46,691 nucleotides of DNA from Verrucomicrobiota bacterium (GTDB lineage Bacteria > Verrucomicrobiota > Verrucomicrobiia > Limisphaerales > UBA1319). Below, in pieces: positions 7,702-14,131 of the stretch. The stretch spans positions 1 through 46,691 of the forward strand of contig JAKLFB010000044.1 in assembly GCA_022711435.1 (NCBI GenBank), in the 5' to 3' direction. Position numbers and translations under genes: made by a program. The notes beneath the pieces are model-generated. The model was given only the letters and a program-made list of their open reading frames with translations. It searched no databases and was not told the origin of the DNA. Within the stretch, counting starts at the first letter, position 1. Each line of letters opens with the position of its first letter.

Positions 7702-9462
7702 TCAGGTATGGTTTCCCGGCCATCGCCCCGCCGTGCGGTAAATGAGCAGACATGCAAACCAGCGGTGGGCGGCGTTGACACACACCGCCGCGGTGTCGCG
7801 GGCCGGATTCCAGTCGCTGGCGGTGGTTATCGGGCTGATCCAGCAGAGCTCATGGAGACCGAGGGCATGGGGGCAGGCGGGCAGCGGGTAGACACTTTCA
7901 ATTCGCGGGGGCACGCTGGGGTAGCCGGGGGGATAAATAATCCGGATCGGGAACTCGCGGCCGCATTCCCGAATCGTGCATTCCCAATATACCTGGCCGC
8001 CCTTGGCGCGGAGAATGGCGCCCCTTCCGGCGCGCTCGGCCATGGCCTGGGTTTCAATTGCCAATCGCCGCGGATCGTGGAGCAGATCGGCGTAATGTGG
8101 CGAGTAACTGCCGACGGAGGCCCGGGGCAGGGCGGGTGCCAGCGTCACCAGGAATACGTGCGATAACCAGATATGGCGGCTGGCCTGGCGATCTTCCCAA
8201 ATCCCACGCACCCGCCGGCGGGGCTGGTCTCCCCGGGTGACCGTCACCTGCATCCCCCCGCTCGCCGGGGCCTGAATTTCACAGCAGTCGCCGTTGCCGC
8301 GCATGGTGGCCACCACGCCCGTGTCCTCACGGGCCGCCAGTTCAATCCGACTCCGCCAAGTCCGGGCCAATTGGTGCAATACCGCCAGGTCATAGACCGC
8401 CGTTTGGGGGCGCAGCGTCACCAGCGCCCGCAGTCCTGCCGGCACGGTCACCACCGGCAGATCGGCCAGTTCGGGGCGCACCGGGACATAACGGAATCCG
8501 GCGTCCTCGCTCATGATGTAGAAATCAAACGCCAGGCGCCGATAGACCAATCGCGCAGGTCGATGCCGGTCCGGGTTGTCGAGGGTGAGGATGAGGAATA
8601 CCAGGGCACGGGTGTCGGATTCGGCCACCGCCTGCCGATCGGCGGCTTGGTCGCCCGCACTGCATTCGGACATCTGGCCGGGATGGCGATGAAAACAGCC
8701 CATATTCCCCAAGGCCTGATCCGTTAGCTGCAAGCATTGAAGCACGCCGGCCTGGTATTGATTGTCGAATTGGATGCTGGCGGCGGTGGCTTCGGCGGTG
8801 GGGCCCGCATCGATATAACCTTCGATCCGGATGACCGCCGGAGCGGATGCCTGGGCCGGGAGGAAATGCCCCAGCAACAGGCCGCCCGCTTCGCAATCCG
8901 CGCCGTGGGTTTCGAGGAATTCGACGACGTAATCGTGGATCCGGGGCAAGAGGTCGCGGGCCACGACGATTCGGATGCCGGCCGCGACCGCCGGCTCCTC
9001 CAACAAGGCCGGGGCTGAATCCGGTTCCACGCCGGATTCAGGGCCAATCCCCGTGGCGGCGGCCAGAGGCGAGGCCACCGGTGAAAGTGGCGGGGAGGAC
9101 GGTTCGGGCGGTGCGTCCGGTGGGGGAGTATGCTGTGGGCCTTCCTCAGGCGCCGGAGGCATTCGCCATGAGGCCGGTTTTGGCAGGTTCAGTTCCACGG
9201 CGTGGCGCGCCAGGCGCTTGAGGATCCACGTCTGACGGCGGAGTTGACGGCCCAATCGTCCCAGCCAATAGCCGTGCAAGACCAACACCAGCACCAGAGC
9301 CACGCTCAGAAGCCAGTCGGCGGTGCCGGTCCAATCGTCCGCTGACGGGCCGGCGATGCTGGTGTCCGGCAGCATCATCTTGCCTGGGGGCAGGTCAGGA
9401 TTGGCCGGCTGCGGGAACCGCTCCAAACCGGCGGTTGCGGACGAGATCAAGCGATTTTGCAT
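7702..9462 (-). CDS. membrane-anchored JAMM isopeptidase-E2 fusion (586 aa)
   Basis: Domains in order: polar N-terminus; one transmembrane helix (~50-67, LLSVALVLVLVLHGYWLG); basic stretch (GRQLRRQ), so the rest is probably cytosolic by the positive-inside rule; Pro-rich linker (100-150); JAB/MPN+ domain (~162-315); unassigned region (330-445); and E2/UBC-like domain (~463-586). The JAMM motif is complete: E191, then H258-R-H260, seven residues, S268, two residues, D271. The E2 part has the FPIRIIYPPGYPSVPPRIE strand pair and the PHALGLHELCW element whose C540 is the expected thioester cysteine. Its start overlaps the end of the HTH gene by 16 nt. The fusion puts conjugating and deconjugating activities in one polypeptide at the membrane. 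E1 is separate, unlike CBASS Cap2, where E1 and E2 are fused. Domain calls are by motif; the linker function is unknown. Confidence 0.88.
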   Translation of the reverse strand: MQNRLISSATAGLERFPQPANPDLPPGKMMLPDTSIAGPSADDWTGTADWLLSVALVLVLVLHGYWLGRLGRQLRRQTWILKRLARHAVELNLPKPASWRMPPAPEEGPQHTPPPDAPPEPSSPPLSPVASPLAAATGIGPESGVEPDSAPALLEEPAVAAGIRIVVARDLLPRIHDYVVEFLETHGADCEAGGLLLGHFLPAQASAPAVIRIEGYIDAGPTAEATAASIQFDNQYQAGVLQCLQLTDQALGNMGCFHRHPGQMSECSAGDQAADRQAVAESDTRALVFLILTLDNPDRHRPARLVYRRLAFDFYIMSEDAGFRYVPVRPELADLPVVTVPAGLRALVTLRPQTAVYDLAVLHQLARTWRSRIELAAREDTGVVATMRGNGDCCEIQAPASGGMQVTVTRGDQPRRRVRGIWEDRQASRHIWLSHVFLVTLAPALPRASVGSYSPHYADLLHDPRRLAIETQAMAERAGRGAILRAKGGQVYWECTIRECGREFPIRIIYPPGYPSVPPRIESVYPLPACPHALGLHELCWISPITTASDWNPARDTAAVCVNAAHRWFACLLIYRTAGRWPGNHT

Positions 9463-9770
9463 GATTTTCCAGTTCGGTTAGGGGTGGAGTATTGAGCGAG
9501 GGCGTTGGTGGACCGCCGGGCATTTCTACGCCGCCAGTTCTGGGAGACGGCCCGCGTGGCGCGCGCCAGCCAGGCCGGGTCGGCGGCTTTGGCCAGAATC
9601 TCGTCCCGGCAGTACCACTTGGGCGCGTTGGGCTCCGGATCTGCCAGCGGACGGATGAGGCCGGCGCGTGTTAGTACCGGCAGGTCATGTTCGGCAAAAC
9701 CCAGCAGCGCGGCGATGCATTTGCCGTCGAGCCGGCCCGGCAACCGCAGGGCGTTCAGTGGATCATACAT
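9447..9770 (-). CDS. small HTH/excisionase-like protein, paralogue B (107 aa)
   Basis: Starts MYDPLNALRLPGRLD. It aligns with the product of 3564-3869 over RLPxRLD, LLGFxEHD, RAxL, PNxxK, EILxxAxD and WLxRATxAVS, and has an extra basic, Ser/Asn-rich tail. The N-terminal half has the spacing of a short helix-turn-helix and the rest could be a wing. No Shine-Dalgarno is clear. It sits 37 nt after the 75-aa membrane protein gene and overlaps the JAB-E2 gene by 16 nt. It is probably a DNA-binding regulator or an architectural partner; I know this type only as a small hypothetical family of Verrucomicrobiota. Confidence 0.7.
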   Translation of the reverse strand: MYDPLNALRLPGRLDGKCIAALLGFAEHDLPVLTRAGLIRPLADPEPNAPKWYCRDEILAKAADPAWLARATRAVSQNWRRRNARRSTNALAQYSTPNRTGKSCKIA

Positions 9771-9807
9771 AAACCAAGCGGTGGTGAGGTTTCATGGGGG
9801 AGAGAAA

Positions 9808-10035
9808 CTAGTCATCGCGGGGCCGACGACAGACGATGCGGACCACGGCTACCAAGCAGGCGCCGATCAGCCCCAGCGCGATCAAACCCAGGGTCTGCTC
9901 CTCGCGGCTATAACCCGGTCCCAGCCGGGCGAGATTGGAAAGAAATGCCCCCAGCGCATGCCAGAAGCGGAAGGCCAACACTCCGGCGGTCAAGGCCAGG
10001 GCCAGCGCGATCAAACGGTCCCATTGAATTCGCAT
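9808..10035 (-). CDS. 75-aa two-helix membrane protein
   Basis: Start MRIQWDRL is preceded by GGAG at 9 nt. Two hydrophobic segments (~7-30 and ~48-66) flank a short loop (ARLGPGYSREEQ), and the end is basic (RIVCRRPRDD), giving a helical-hairpin inner-membrane protein. No family recognised. The gene overlaps the methyltransferase stop by 25 nt and so is part of the operon. Together with the 58-aa protein and the JAB-E2 anchor, it means at least three operon products are membrane-embedded. Confidence 0.7.
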   Translation of the reverse strand: MRIQWDRLIALALALTAGVLAFRFWHALGAFLSNLARLGPGYSREEQTLGLIALGLIGACLVAVVRIVCRRPRDD

Positions 10036-10631
10036 GGTGATTTTCTCCGTTTCAGGTGGATGAACTTCCCGGCCAGGCCGCTGGCCGCCAGGACGGTCGC
10101 GTTGCCTGCGCCATAGGCAATCAGGCAGGAAGGCGCGCCCCCGGAACCCGACGGGCGGGTGCCGTCCGGATTGAGGAAAGTCAGGCGCCCCTGCAGGAAC
10201 AACACTGCGTCGGCATGGTTCCACACGTAATCGAAAAACATGCGGGTTTCGGTCCGGGCAAAGACCAGGGCGATCCCGTTGCCGTGCGCGGCCAATCGGG
10301 CGAGCCAGGCGGCGGTTTCCCGTCCGTAGGGAGGATTGAGCCATATGCGGCCAAACCAGGGTTGGGCCAGCCCGTCTTCCCGGAGGGTCCAATGTCTTTT
10401 GGCAGTCGGCCACGGGCGCCGGAGGGGGGCGCAGGGATCCAGATCGAATTCGCCCAGAGCGCGAATGATCTCCGGTGGAGTCAACCACTCGCACCGACCG
10501 GCAGTGCGTTCATGGCTCCAGGCCTTTCGCCGACGGCGGACGGTTATCGCCGGGTTCATTCGGAGGTCGGCGGACAATCTCGTCGGCACAGCTATTGGCA
10601 TCCTCTCGGGGATTAACGGAGACGTTTTCAC
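10011..10631 (-). CDS. phage-type DNA N6-adenine methyltransferase (206 aa)
   Basis: The family signature is clear: EWLTPPEIIRALGEFDLDP (residues ~48-66), a catalytic N-P-P-Y motif in WLNPPYG (97-103), LVFARTETRMFFDYVW, and a C-terminal strand APSCLIAYG. This is the class of Dam-like methyltransferases common on phages and integrative elements. They methylate adenine N6 in DNA using S-adenosylmethionine. The start is taken as GTG at 10631. It overlaps the stop of the preceding gene as GTGA, with GAGG 7 nt upstream, so translation is probably coupled. Later ATGs (10600, 10559) are possible but lack a good ribosome site. Target sequence unknown; a protective or host-marking role is inferred from context. 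Confidence 0.85.
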   Translation of the reverse strand: MKTSPLIPERMPIAVPTRLSADLRMNPAITVRRRRKAWSHERTAGRCEWLTPPEIIRALGEFDLDPCAPLRRPWPTAKRHWTLREDGLAQPWFGRIWLNPPYGRETAAWLARLAAHGNGIALVFARTETRMFFDYVWNHADAVLFLQGRLTFLNPDGTRPSGSGGAPSCLIAYGAGNATVLAASGLAGKFIHLKRRKSPCEFNGTV

Positions 10632-11038
10632 TGGCACACCTCGGGGATGGCGGTCCAGGGAGGATTTCCATGGCAGAGGCGCCGGCGGGCCTGGCCAAAG
10701 GTCAAGACCTCAACCCGGGGCTCGGTAAAGGCCCGGGTGGTGGACACCAAAGCGGCCAGTCTGCGCCGGACCTGCCGGGCCACCCGGCCATTGGCGGTTA
10801 CAATCCAGAGGCGTTCGGCGCCGATCAGGCGCGCTTTTTTCAGGGCTTGCTTAATCCGCCGGCCCTCATTTTCGACCTCGATGACGAACCGGCCGGCCGG
10901 CAGATCCGCACAACAATCCGCATAACCGACCACCCTTCCGTGCCAGACCGGGTGTTCCAGGCGCACCTGCCCGCCCCAGCGGGCCAAAGCCCCGGCCAAT
11001 TCGGCGACCATGGCGTTGTGGATGGGACAGCCTCTCAT
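10628..11038 (-). CDS. PD-(D/E)XK-like nuclease-fold protein (136 aa)
   Basis: The pattern resembles a minimal restriction-endonuclease-like fold: an N-terminal helix (NAMVAELAGALARWG), a strand with paired acidic residues (GYADCCADL, D41/D45), then FVIEVENE with E54-V-E56, a basic helix (RRIKQALKKAR), and a strand RLWIVTAN. The usual Asp...Glu-x-Lys is replaced by Glu-x-Glu, so activity is uncertain; it may be a nuclease or a catalytically altered DNA-binding module. Its ATG overlaps the ATPase stop (ATGA), and its own stop overlaps the methyltransferase start (GTGA). ATPase, nuclease-like protein and methyltransferase therefore form one coupled unit. Confidence 0.55.
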   Translation of the reverse strand: MRGCPIHNAMVAELAGALARWGGQVRLEHPVWHGRVVGYADCCADLPAGRFVIEVENEGRRIKQALKKARLIGAERLWIVTANGRVARQVRRRLAALVSTTRAFTEPRVEVLTFGQARRRLCHGNPPWTAIPEVCQ

Positions 11039-12702
11039 GGGGTGCCTCCCGGGTTGGCGGCAGTCCGTCCCTTGGATTGGGGCTCGAGCACGATGGCATT
11101 GCGCCCGCGCGACCCGGTGGCCACCTCGCGCTCGGCCAGGAAACCATCGGCGACCAGCCGCCGGCGAATCTGGGCCGCGCGTTGGCCGTTAACGCCGGCC
11201 ACTTTGGCGTAGGCACTGGAGGATTGCAGGGGGTGTTCGACGACGGCGCGCAGATAGCGCATCTCCACTTCCGACAGGCTATCGGACGCCGCCGGTTCGA
11301 CCACCGCCAGGTGGGCTGGTTCCCATCGGTCGAATTCCGGGGCGAACTCGACCGGAAGGCGCTCCAGGGCCTGGACGCTCGCGGCGGCTTCGGCGTCGTC
11401 CACCGGGCGCACCGGATTCAACAGCTGGGTCTGGAAGACGAATGGCTCACGCCACGATCCGGCGGCAAGCTGGGCGATGAACACGCCGGGGCGCTGCTGC
11501 AACCGGGCCCAGGAAAGCTGCTCCGGACTCAACGAGAGGTCGGCGCCCAGATGGGCGTAGTCCTCATGGCAACCCAAACGCCCAAAAATCTTGGTCGCCA
11601 GGTTGGGGATCAACCGCCGGGAAAGGCCCTCCATGGTTTGGACCACCACCCACAGGCTGATGCGGCTGCCCCGAATCACCCCCGCCAGCTCGTCCAAGGG
11701 CGACAACTGGCCTTCCTCGGCGGCATCGGCACCGGCGAATATTCGCTGTCCGTCGTCGGAAGCCAGCACCAGCTTCAACGGGCCCGGTTCCAGGCCGCGT
11801 TCGACCTCCTGCTCAAACAAGCTGAATAACAAAGAAGCAACCAACAGTTGCTTGACGGTTTCGGGGGCGCCGGTCAGTTCCAGGTCCAGGTGAAAGCCCA
11901 TGAGATCGGCGGGATTCCAGGCCCGGCGGCAGGCGGCTACCCGGGGCGTCAGCGCCACCAGGAGCGCCCCCAACCGATCCAGAATGGATTCCTTGGCGGC
12001 GGCGTTGAGGCCGGGCGTCTTGTGCACCCATTCGTAGAGATCGAACAGCGTGGGCCAATGCTGGCGGTTCCCCTCCCAGATACCATACTGACGGTAGAGG
12101 GTGTAAGCGCCCTGGGCCAGGATGCTGCGTGCCCGGGAAGGCAACCGCAGCACCCGGACCAGGAGGTCCGCCGCCGTATTCAGGTGAACCCGGGCATCGC
12201 GCAAATGGGATTGGAGCGGATTCCAACGCCAATCCCCGGGCCGCAGGATCACCAGATCAATCCCATGGCGTTGGAGGTGGGGTCGGATTTGCCGCAGCTC
12301 CCTCTTATAGGATTCGATCATCCAAATCGACGGACCATGCATCGCTATCTGGATGAGCCATTGCCGGAGCAGCGTCGATTTTCCGCTGCCGGTATTGCCA
12401 ACCAGGAGAAGGCCTGCGGCCAAAAGGGCCACGGGCACCCAGATGGCCCGACCGCGCCGGCCCAAGCCCATGAGAATGTTGCCCGCACCCGGCCGCGGAA
12501 TCTTGAAGGGGGCGATCGTGCCGCTGGCGCAACGGGTCTCAAAATGGCGCAGCCGGTTCTCGATCAAATCCCGCACTTGCCGGTCCGCCGAGTCGGCATG
12601 GTGGGCCCGGACCAGGCTGACCCCCAGCGGATCGTCAAATTCCCCCAAATCGATCGCGTGGGCTAACCGAACTCCCAAATGGCGGTTTGGATCTGAGTTC
12701 AC
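11035..12702 (-). CDS. HerA/FtsK/TraD-like P-loop ATPase with C-terminal winged helix (555 aa)
   Basis: The start is a GTG that overlaps the stop of the zinc-finger gene (GTGA), which rejects the longer frame to 12909. Residues ~40-70 form a lead-in, ~84-101 are hydrophobic strands, and the Walker A is GNTGSGKST (103-111). Further on come IWMIESYKRELRQI, VLASDDGQRIF (Walker B-like, followed by Gln-Arg as in conjugation ATPases), and VVVQTMEGLSRRLIPNLATKIFGRL, the glutamine-containing sensor strand. The last ~85 residues (VEMRYLRAVVEH ... GQRAAQIRRRLVADGF) form a winged-helix domain. Such hexameric ATPases pump DNA or proteins, as in conjugation coupling proteins or the HerA translocases of defence systems. 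No relaxase or type IV secretion genes are nearby, so a stand-alone translocase or defence motor is more likely than conjugation. Confidence 0.82.
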   Translation of the reverse strand: MNSDPNRHLGVRLAHAIDLGEFDDPLGVSLVRAHHADSADRQVRDLIENRLRHFETRCASGTIAPFKIPRPGAGNILMGLGRRGRAIWVPVALLAAGLLLVGNTGSGKSTLLRQWLIQIAMHGPSIWMIESYKRELRQIRPHLQRHGIDLVILRPGDWRWNPLQSHLRDARVHLNTAADLLVRVLRLPSRARSILAQGAYTLYRQYGIWEGNRQHWPTLFDLYEWVHKTPGLNAAAKESILDRLGALLVALTPRVAACRRAWNPADLMGFHLDLELTGAPETVKQLLVASLLFSLFEQEVERGLEPGPLKLVLASDDGQRIFAGADAAEEGQLSPLDELAGVIRGSRISLWVVVQTMEGLSRRLIPNLATKIFGRLGCHEDYAHLGADLSLSPEQLSWARLQQRPGVFIAQLAAGSWREPFVFQTQLLNPVRPVDDAEAAASVQALERLPVEFAPEFDRWEPAHLAVVEPAASDSLSEVEMRYLRAVVEHPLQSSSAYAKVAGVNGQRAAQIRRRLVADGFLAEREVATGSRGRNAIVLEPQSKGRTAANPGGTP

Positions 12703-13172
12703 GGTTTCTGCTCGGGCGGGGATTCGATAAACAAGCCGGTCGCCATCCGGGCCAATCCCCTCCAGAAATGGCTCCTTTTGATCCGGGTGCGGCAGGCCGC
12801 GCAAACCCATAGCGTTTCCTCCTGGCCGGCTTGTCTCGAGTGCGCCAATATCGGTTGCTGGTGCTCGGGGCACAACGGCTTCGAGCACCGGGCGCACACC
12901 CGGAAACACTTTTCGCAGCTGGTGTGGCCGCAGCCCGGTTCGGCGCAGCGTCCGCCCAGCGAAGCCTGGGCGCTGTGCCCGCAGGAATAAAAGCGGTCCG
13001 GCACCACCTCCACCGTGTCCAGGGAGCCATCCGCGGAGAGCTGGATGGTCTCCCCCTGGATGGGTTCGATGACCGGATTTCCGTCTGGGTCCATCTTCAG
13101 CCTATACTTGGCCCGGGTTCGAACCGACCGGGCGTCCGGGTCCAAGAGGGGATCAAAGGGAGTGGGCGACAT
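12699..13172 (-). CDS. multi-zinc treble-clef/RING-like protein, candidate E3 (157 aa)
   Basis: Start MSPTPFDPLL has GGAGG 5 nt upstream; the ATG just before it (13175) is too close. After a ~60-residue N-terminal part, the Cys/His ladder is C64-x-H66, C76, C81-x-H83, C86, C89, C93, C96, C101-x2-H104, C124 and C127, enough for at least three zinc ions in interleaved knuckles (CGHTSCEKCFRVCARC). Binuclear treble-clef or RING-like proteins in E1/E2/JAB operons are thought to act as E3 ligases, which is the inferred role here. The C-terminal helix (FWRGLARMATGLFIE) is mildly amphipathic and might contact the membrane. It lies 14 nt after the 58-aa membrane protein gene and overlaps the ATPase start by 4 nt. 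It could instead be a zinc-ribbon structural protein. Confidence 0.68.
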   Translation of the reverse strand: MSPTPFDPLLDPDARSVRTRAKYRLKMDPDGNPVIEPIQGETIQLSADGSLDTVEVVPDRFYSCGHSAQASLGGRCAEPGCGHTSCEKCFRVCARCSKPLCPEHQQPILAHSRQAGQEETLWVCAACRTRIKRSHFWRGLARMATGLFIESPPEQKP

Positions 13173-13186
13173 CATAGCCTCCATGA

Positions 13187-13363
13187 TTACCAGGGTTGGG
13201 AAAACAGAATCCGATCCAGGTAACGGATCAGGAAAAAAACAAATTTGGTGGTGAAGTAGATGGACGCGACGGCGGCGATGATGGCGTTGATCAGCAACGC
13301 CCCGCGCACCGCAAATCGCAATCCCTCCGCCACCCGATCGGTGATTTTTGTCGTCCAGGTCAT
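13187..13363 (-). CDS. 58-aa single-pass membrane protein
   Basis: Start MTWTTKITDRVAEGLRF follows GGAAG by 7 nt. One long hydrophobic segment (~21-36, GALLINAIIAAVASIY) is followed by a second hydrophobic stretch (FVFFLIRYLDRILF), giving one or two membrane helices. No family recognised. It is encoded just upstream of the RING-like protein in the same operon and is probably a membrane partner of that protein or of the JAB-E2 enzyme (inference). Confidence 0.65.
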   Translation of the reverse strand: MTWTTKITDRVAEGLRFAVRGALLINAIIAAVASIYFTTKFVFFLIRYLDRILFSQPW

Positions 13364-13498
13364 AACGGTCTTCCGTTTGAGTTTGTTTTGAATGGGAGAG
13401 CGCCGGGTTTTGCCGGTCAGGCCGGGCTCGATTCGTTGGCATTGCGACGCGGGTGATTGACGCACCGTGGCACTACCCCGCTGCCCTCCACTGGCCCT

Positions 13499-13696
13499 TC
13501 ATTGGTACCAGCCGGCCAAGGCCACGAGGTAACCGTTCAGGTACATTTCGGTCTGCCGATTGCTCCGCGGCAGGATGTAATCGATGGCTTCGGCCTCGGT
13601 CTTGAACTTCAGCACCCGTGGCTTTGTGGTGCCGTTCTGAATCCGAACCCGGATTGACCGGGCCAGACTGGAGATGTGGATGGTCTGCTTTTTCAT
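13499..13696 (-). CDS. 65-aa protein, first gene of the conjugation operon
   Basis: Start MKKQTIHISSL. An upstream in-frame extension to 13939 is Ser/Gly/Pro-rich and unlike coding sequence. Predicted order is strand (SIRVRIQNG), strand (RVLKFKT), helix (EAEAIDYILPR), strand (TEMYLNGYLVALA). This beta-beta-alpha-beta order is compatible with, but does not prove, a small beta-grasp or ferredoxin-like domain. It ends in GWYQ, not Gly-Gly. As first gene of the operon it is a second, weaker candidate for the modifier; otherwise a hypothetical protein. The gap of 135 nt to the next gene holds no other open frame that looks coding. Confidence 0.55.
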   Translation of the reverse strand: MKKQTIHISSLARSIRVRIQNGTTKPRVLKFKTEAEAIDYILPRSNRQTEMYLNGYLVALAGWYQ

Positions 13697-14131
13697 TAGT
13701 GACTCGCTTTCTGCTGATGGTGAGTGTGGCGGTGAAGTCCGACGGCACCCGCCGAACAGGGCGCCATCTGGCGGACGAGATTCAGCCGGACCGCCGGATT
13801 CTTCTTCCTGCCCCGTTTTTGAATTTGCCTGCGCATGTTTTAACCGTTGCCGGGGGACGGGTGAGCCTGGATTTTTCTTGCTCTCGGCCCCACGCCGTCG
13901 CCCACCGACAGCATTCCGCCATGAAAGGCAGGACGCCACTGAGAGCCTCCTGAGAAGGTTCAGGGCTGCCTCAGTGCCAAGGGACGTGGGGTTCCGGGCC
14001 AGGGTGAAGAAAGACCTCCGGCATCAAGGCAATCGCCAATTCTTGCCTCGCCGTGAAATAGGCGCGCCTGATGGAAGAACGAATCCGGGGAAGACAACGC
14101 CTCCGGAGTTTCGGCCGAGGATGATTGCGGT
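13697..14131. other. 435-bp gap upstream of the conjugation operon
   Basis: No convincing gene on either strand: frames here are rich in Arg/Pro/Ser and lack a ribosome site. It separates the winged-helix gene from the 13-gene operon and is the natural place for the operon promoter, but I see no clear -35/-10 pair and no strong hairpin. A CTGAG...CTCAG inverted pair near 13948-13976 is too short to call a terminator. Confidence 0.5.

Noticed and set aside
6455..9462. Assignment of the E1 and JAB-E2 genes to a PRTRC plasmid cassette
   Set aside because: No ParB-like gene, JAB and E2 are fused here, and the ATPase, RING-like and methyltransferase genes are foreign to that cassette.
6455..9462. 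Assignment to CBASS
   Set aside because: No CD-NTase or effector gene nearby, and E1 is not fused to E2.
11035..12702. Conjugative coupling protein as proof of an integrative conjugative element
   Set aside because: No relaxase, integrase or type IV secretion genes in the window; the ATPase family is also used by non-conjugative systems.
12702..12909. Upstream extension of the ATPase frame
   Set aside because: Overlaps the zinc-finger gene; the GTG in the GTGA overlap is a better start, in line with the same arrangement at 10631.
13697..14131. Small genes in the 435-bp gap
   Set aside because: All frames are Arg/Pro/Ser-rich, overlap one another, and lack ribosome sites.
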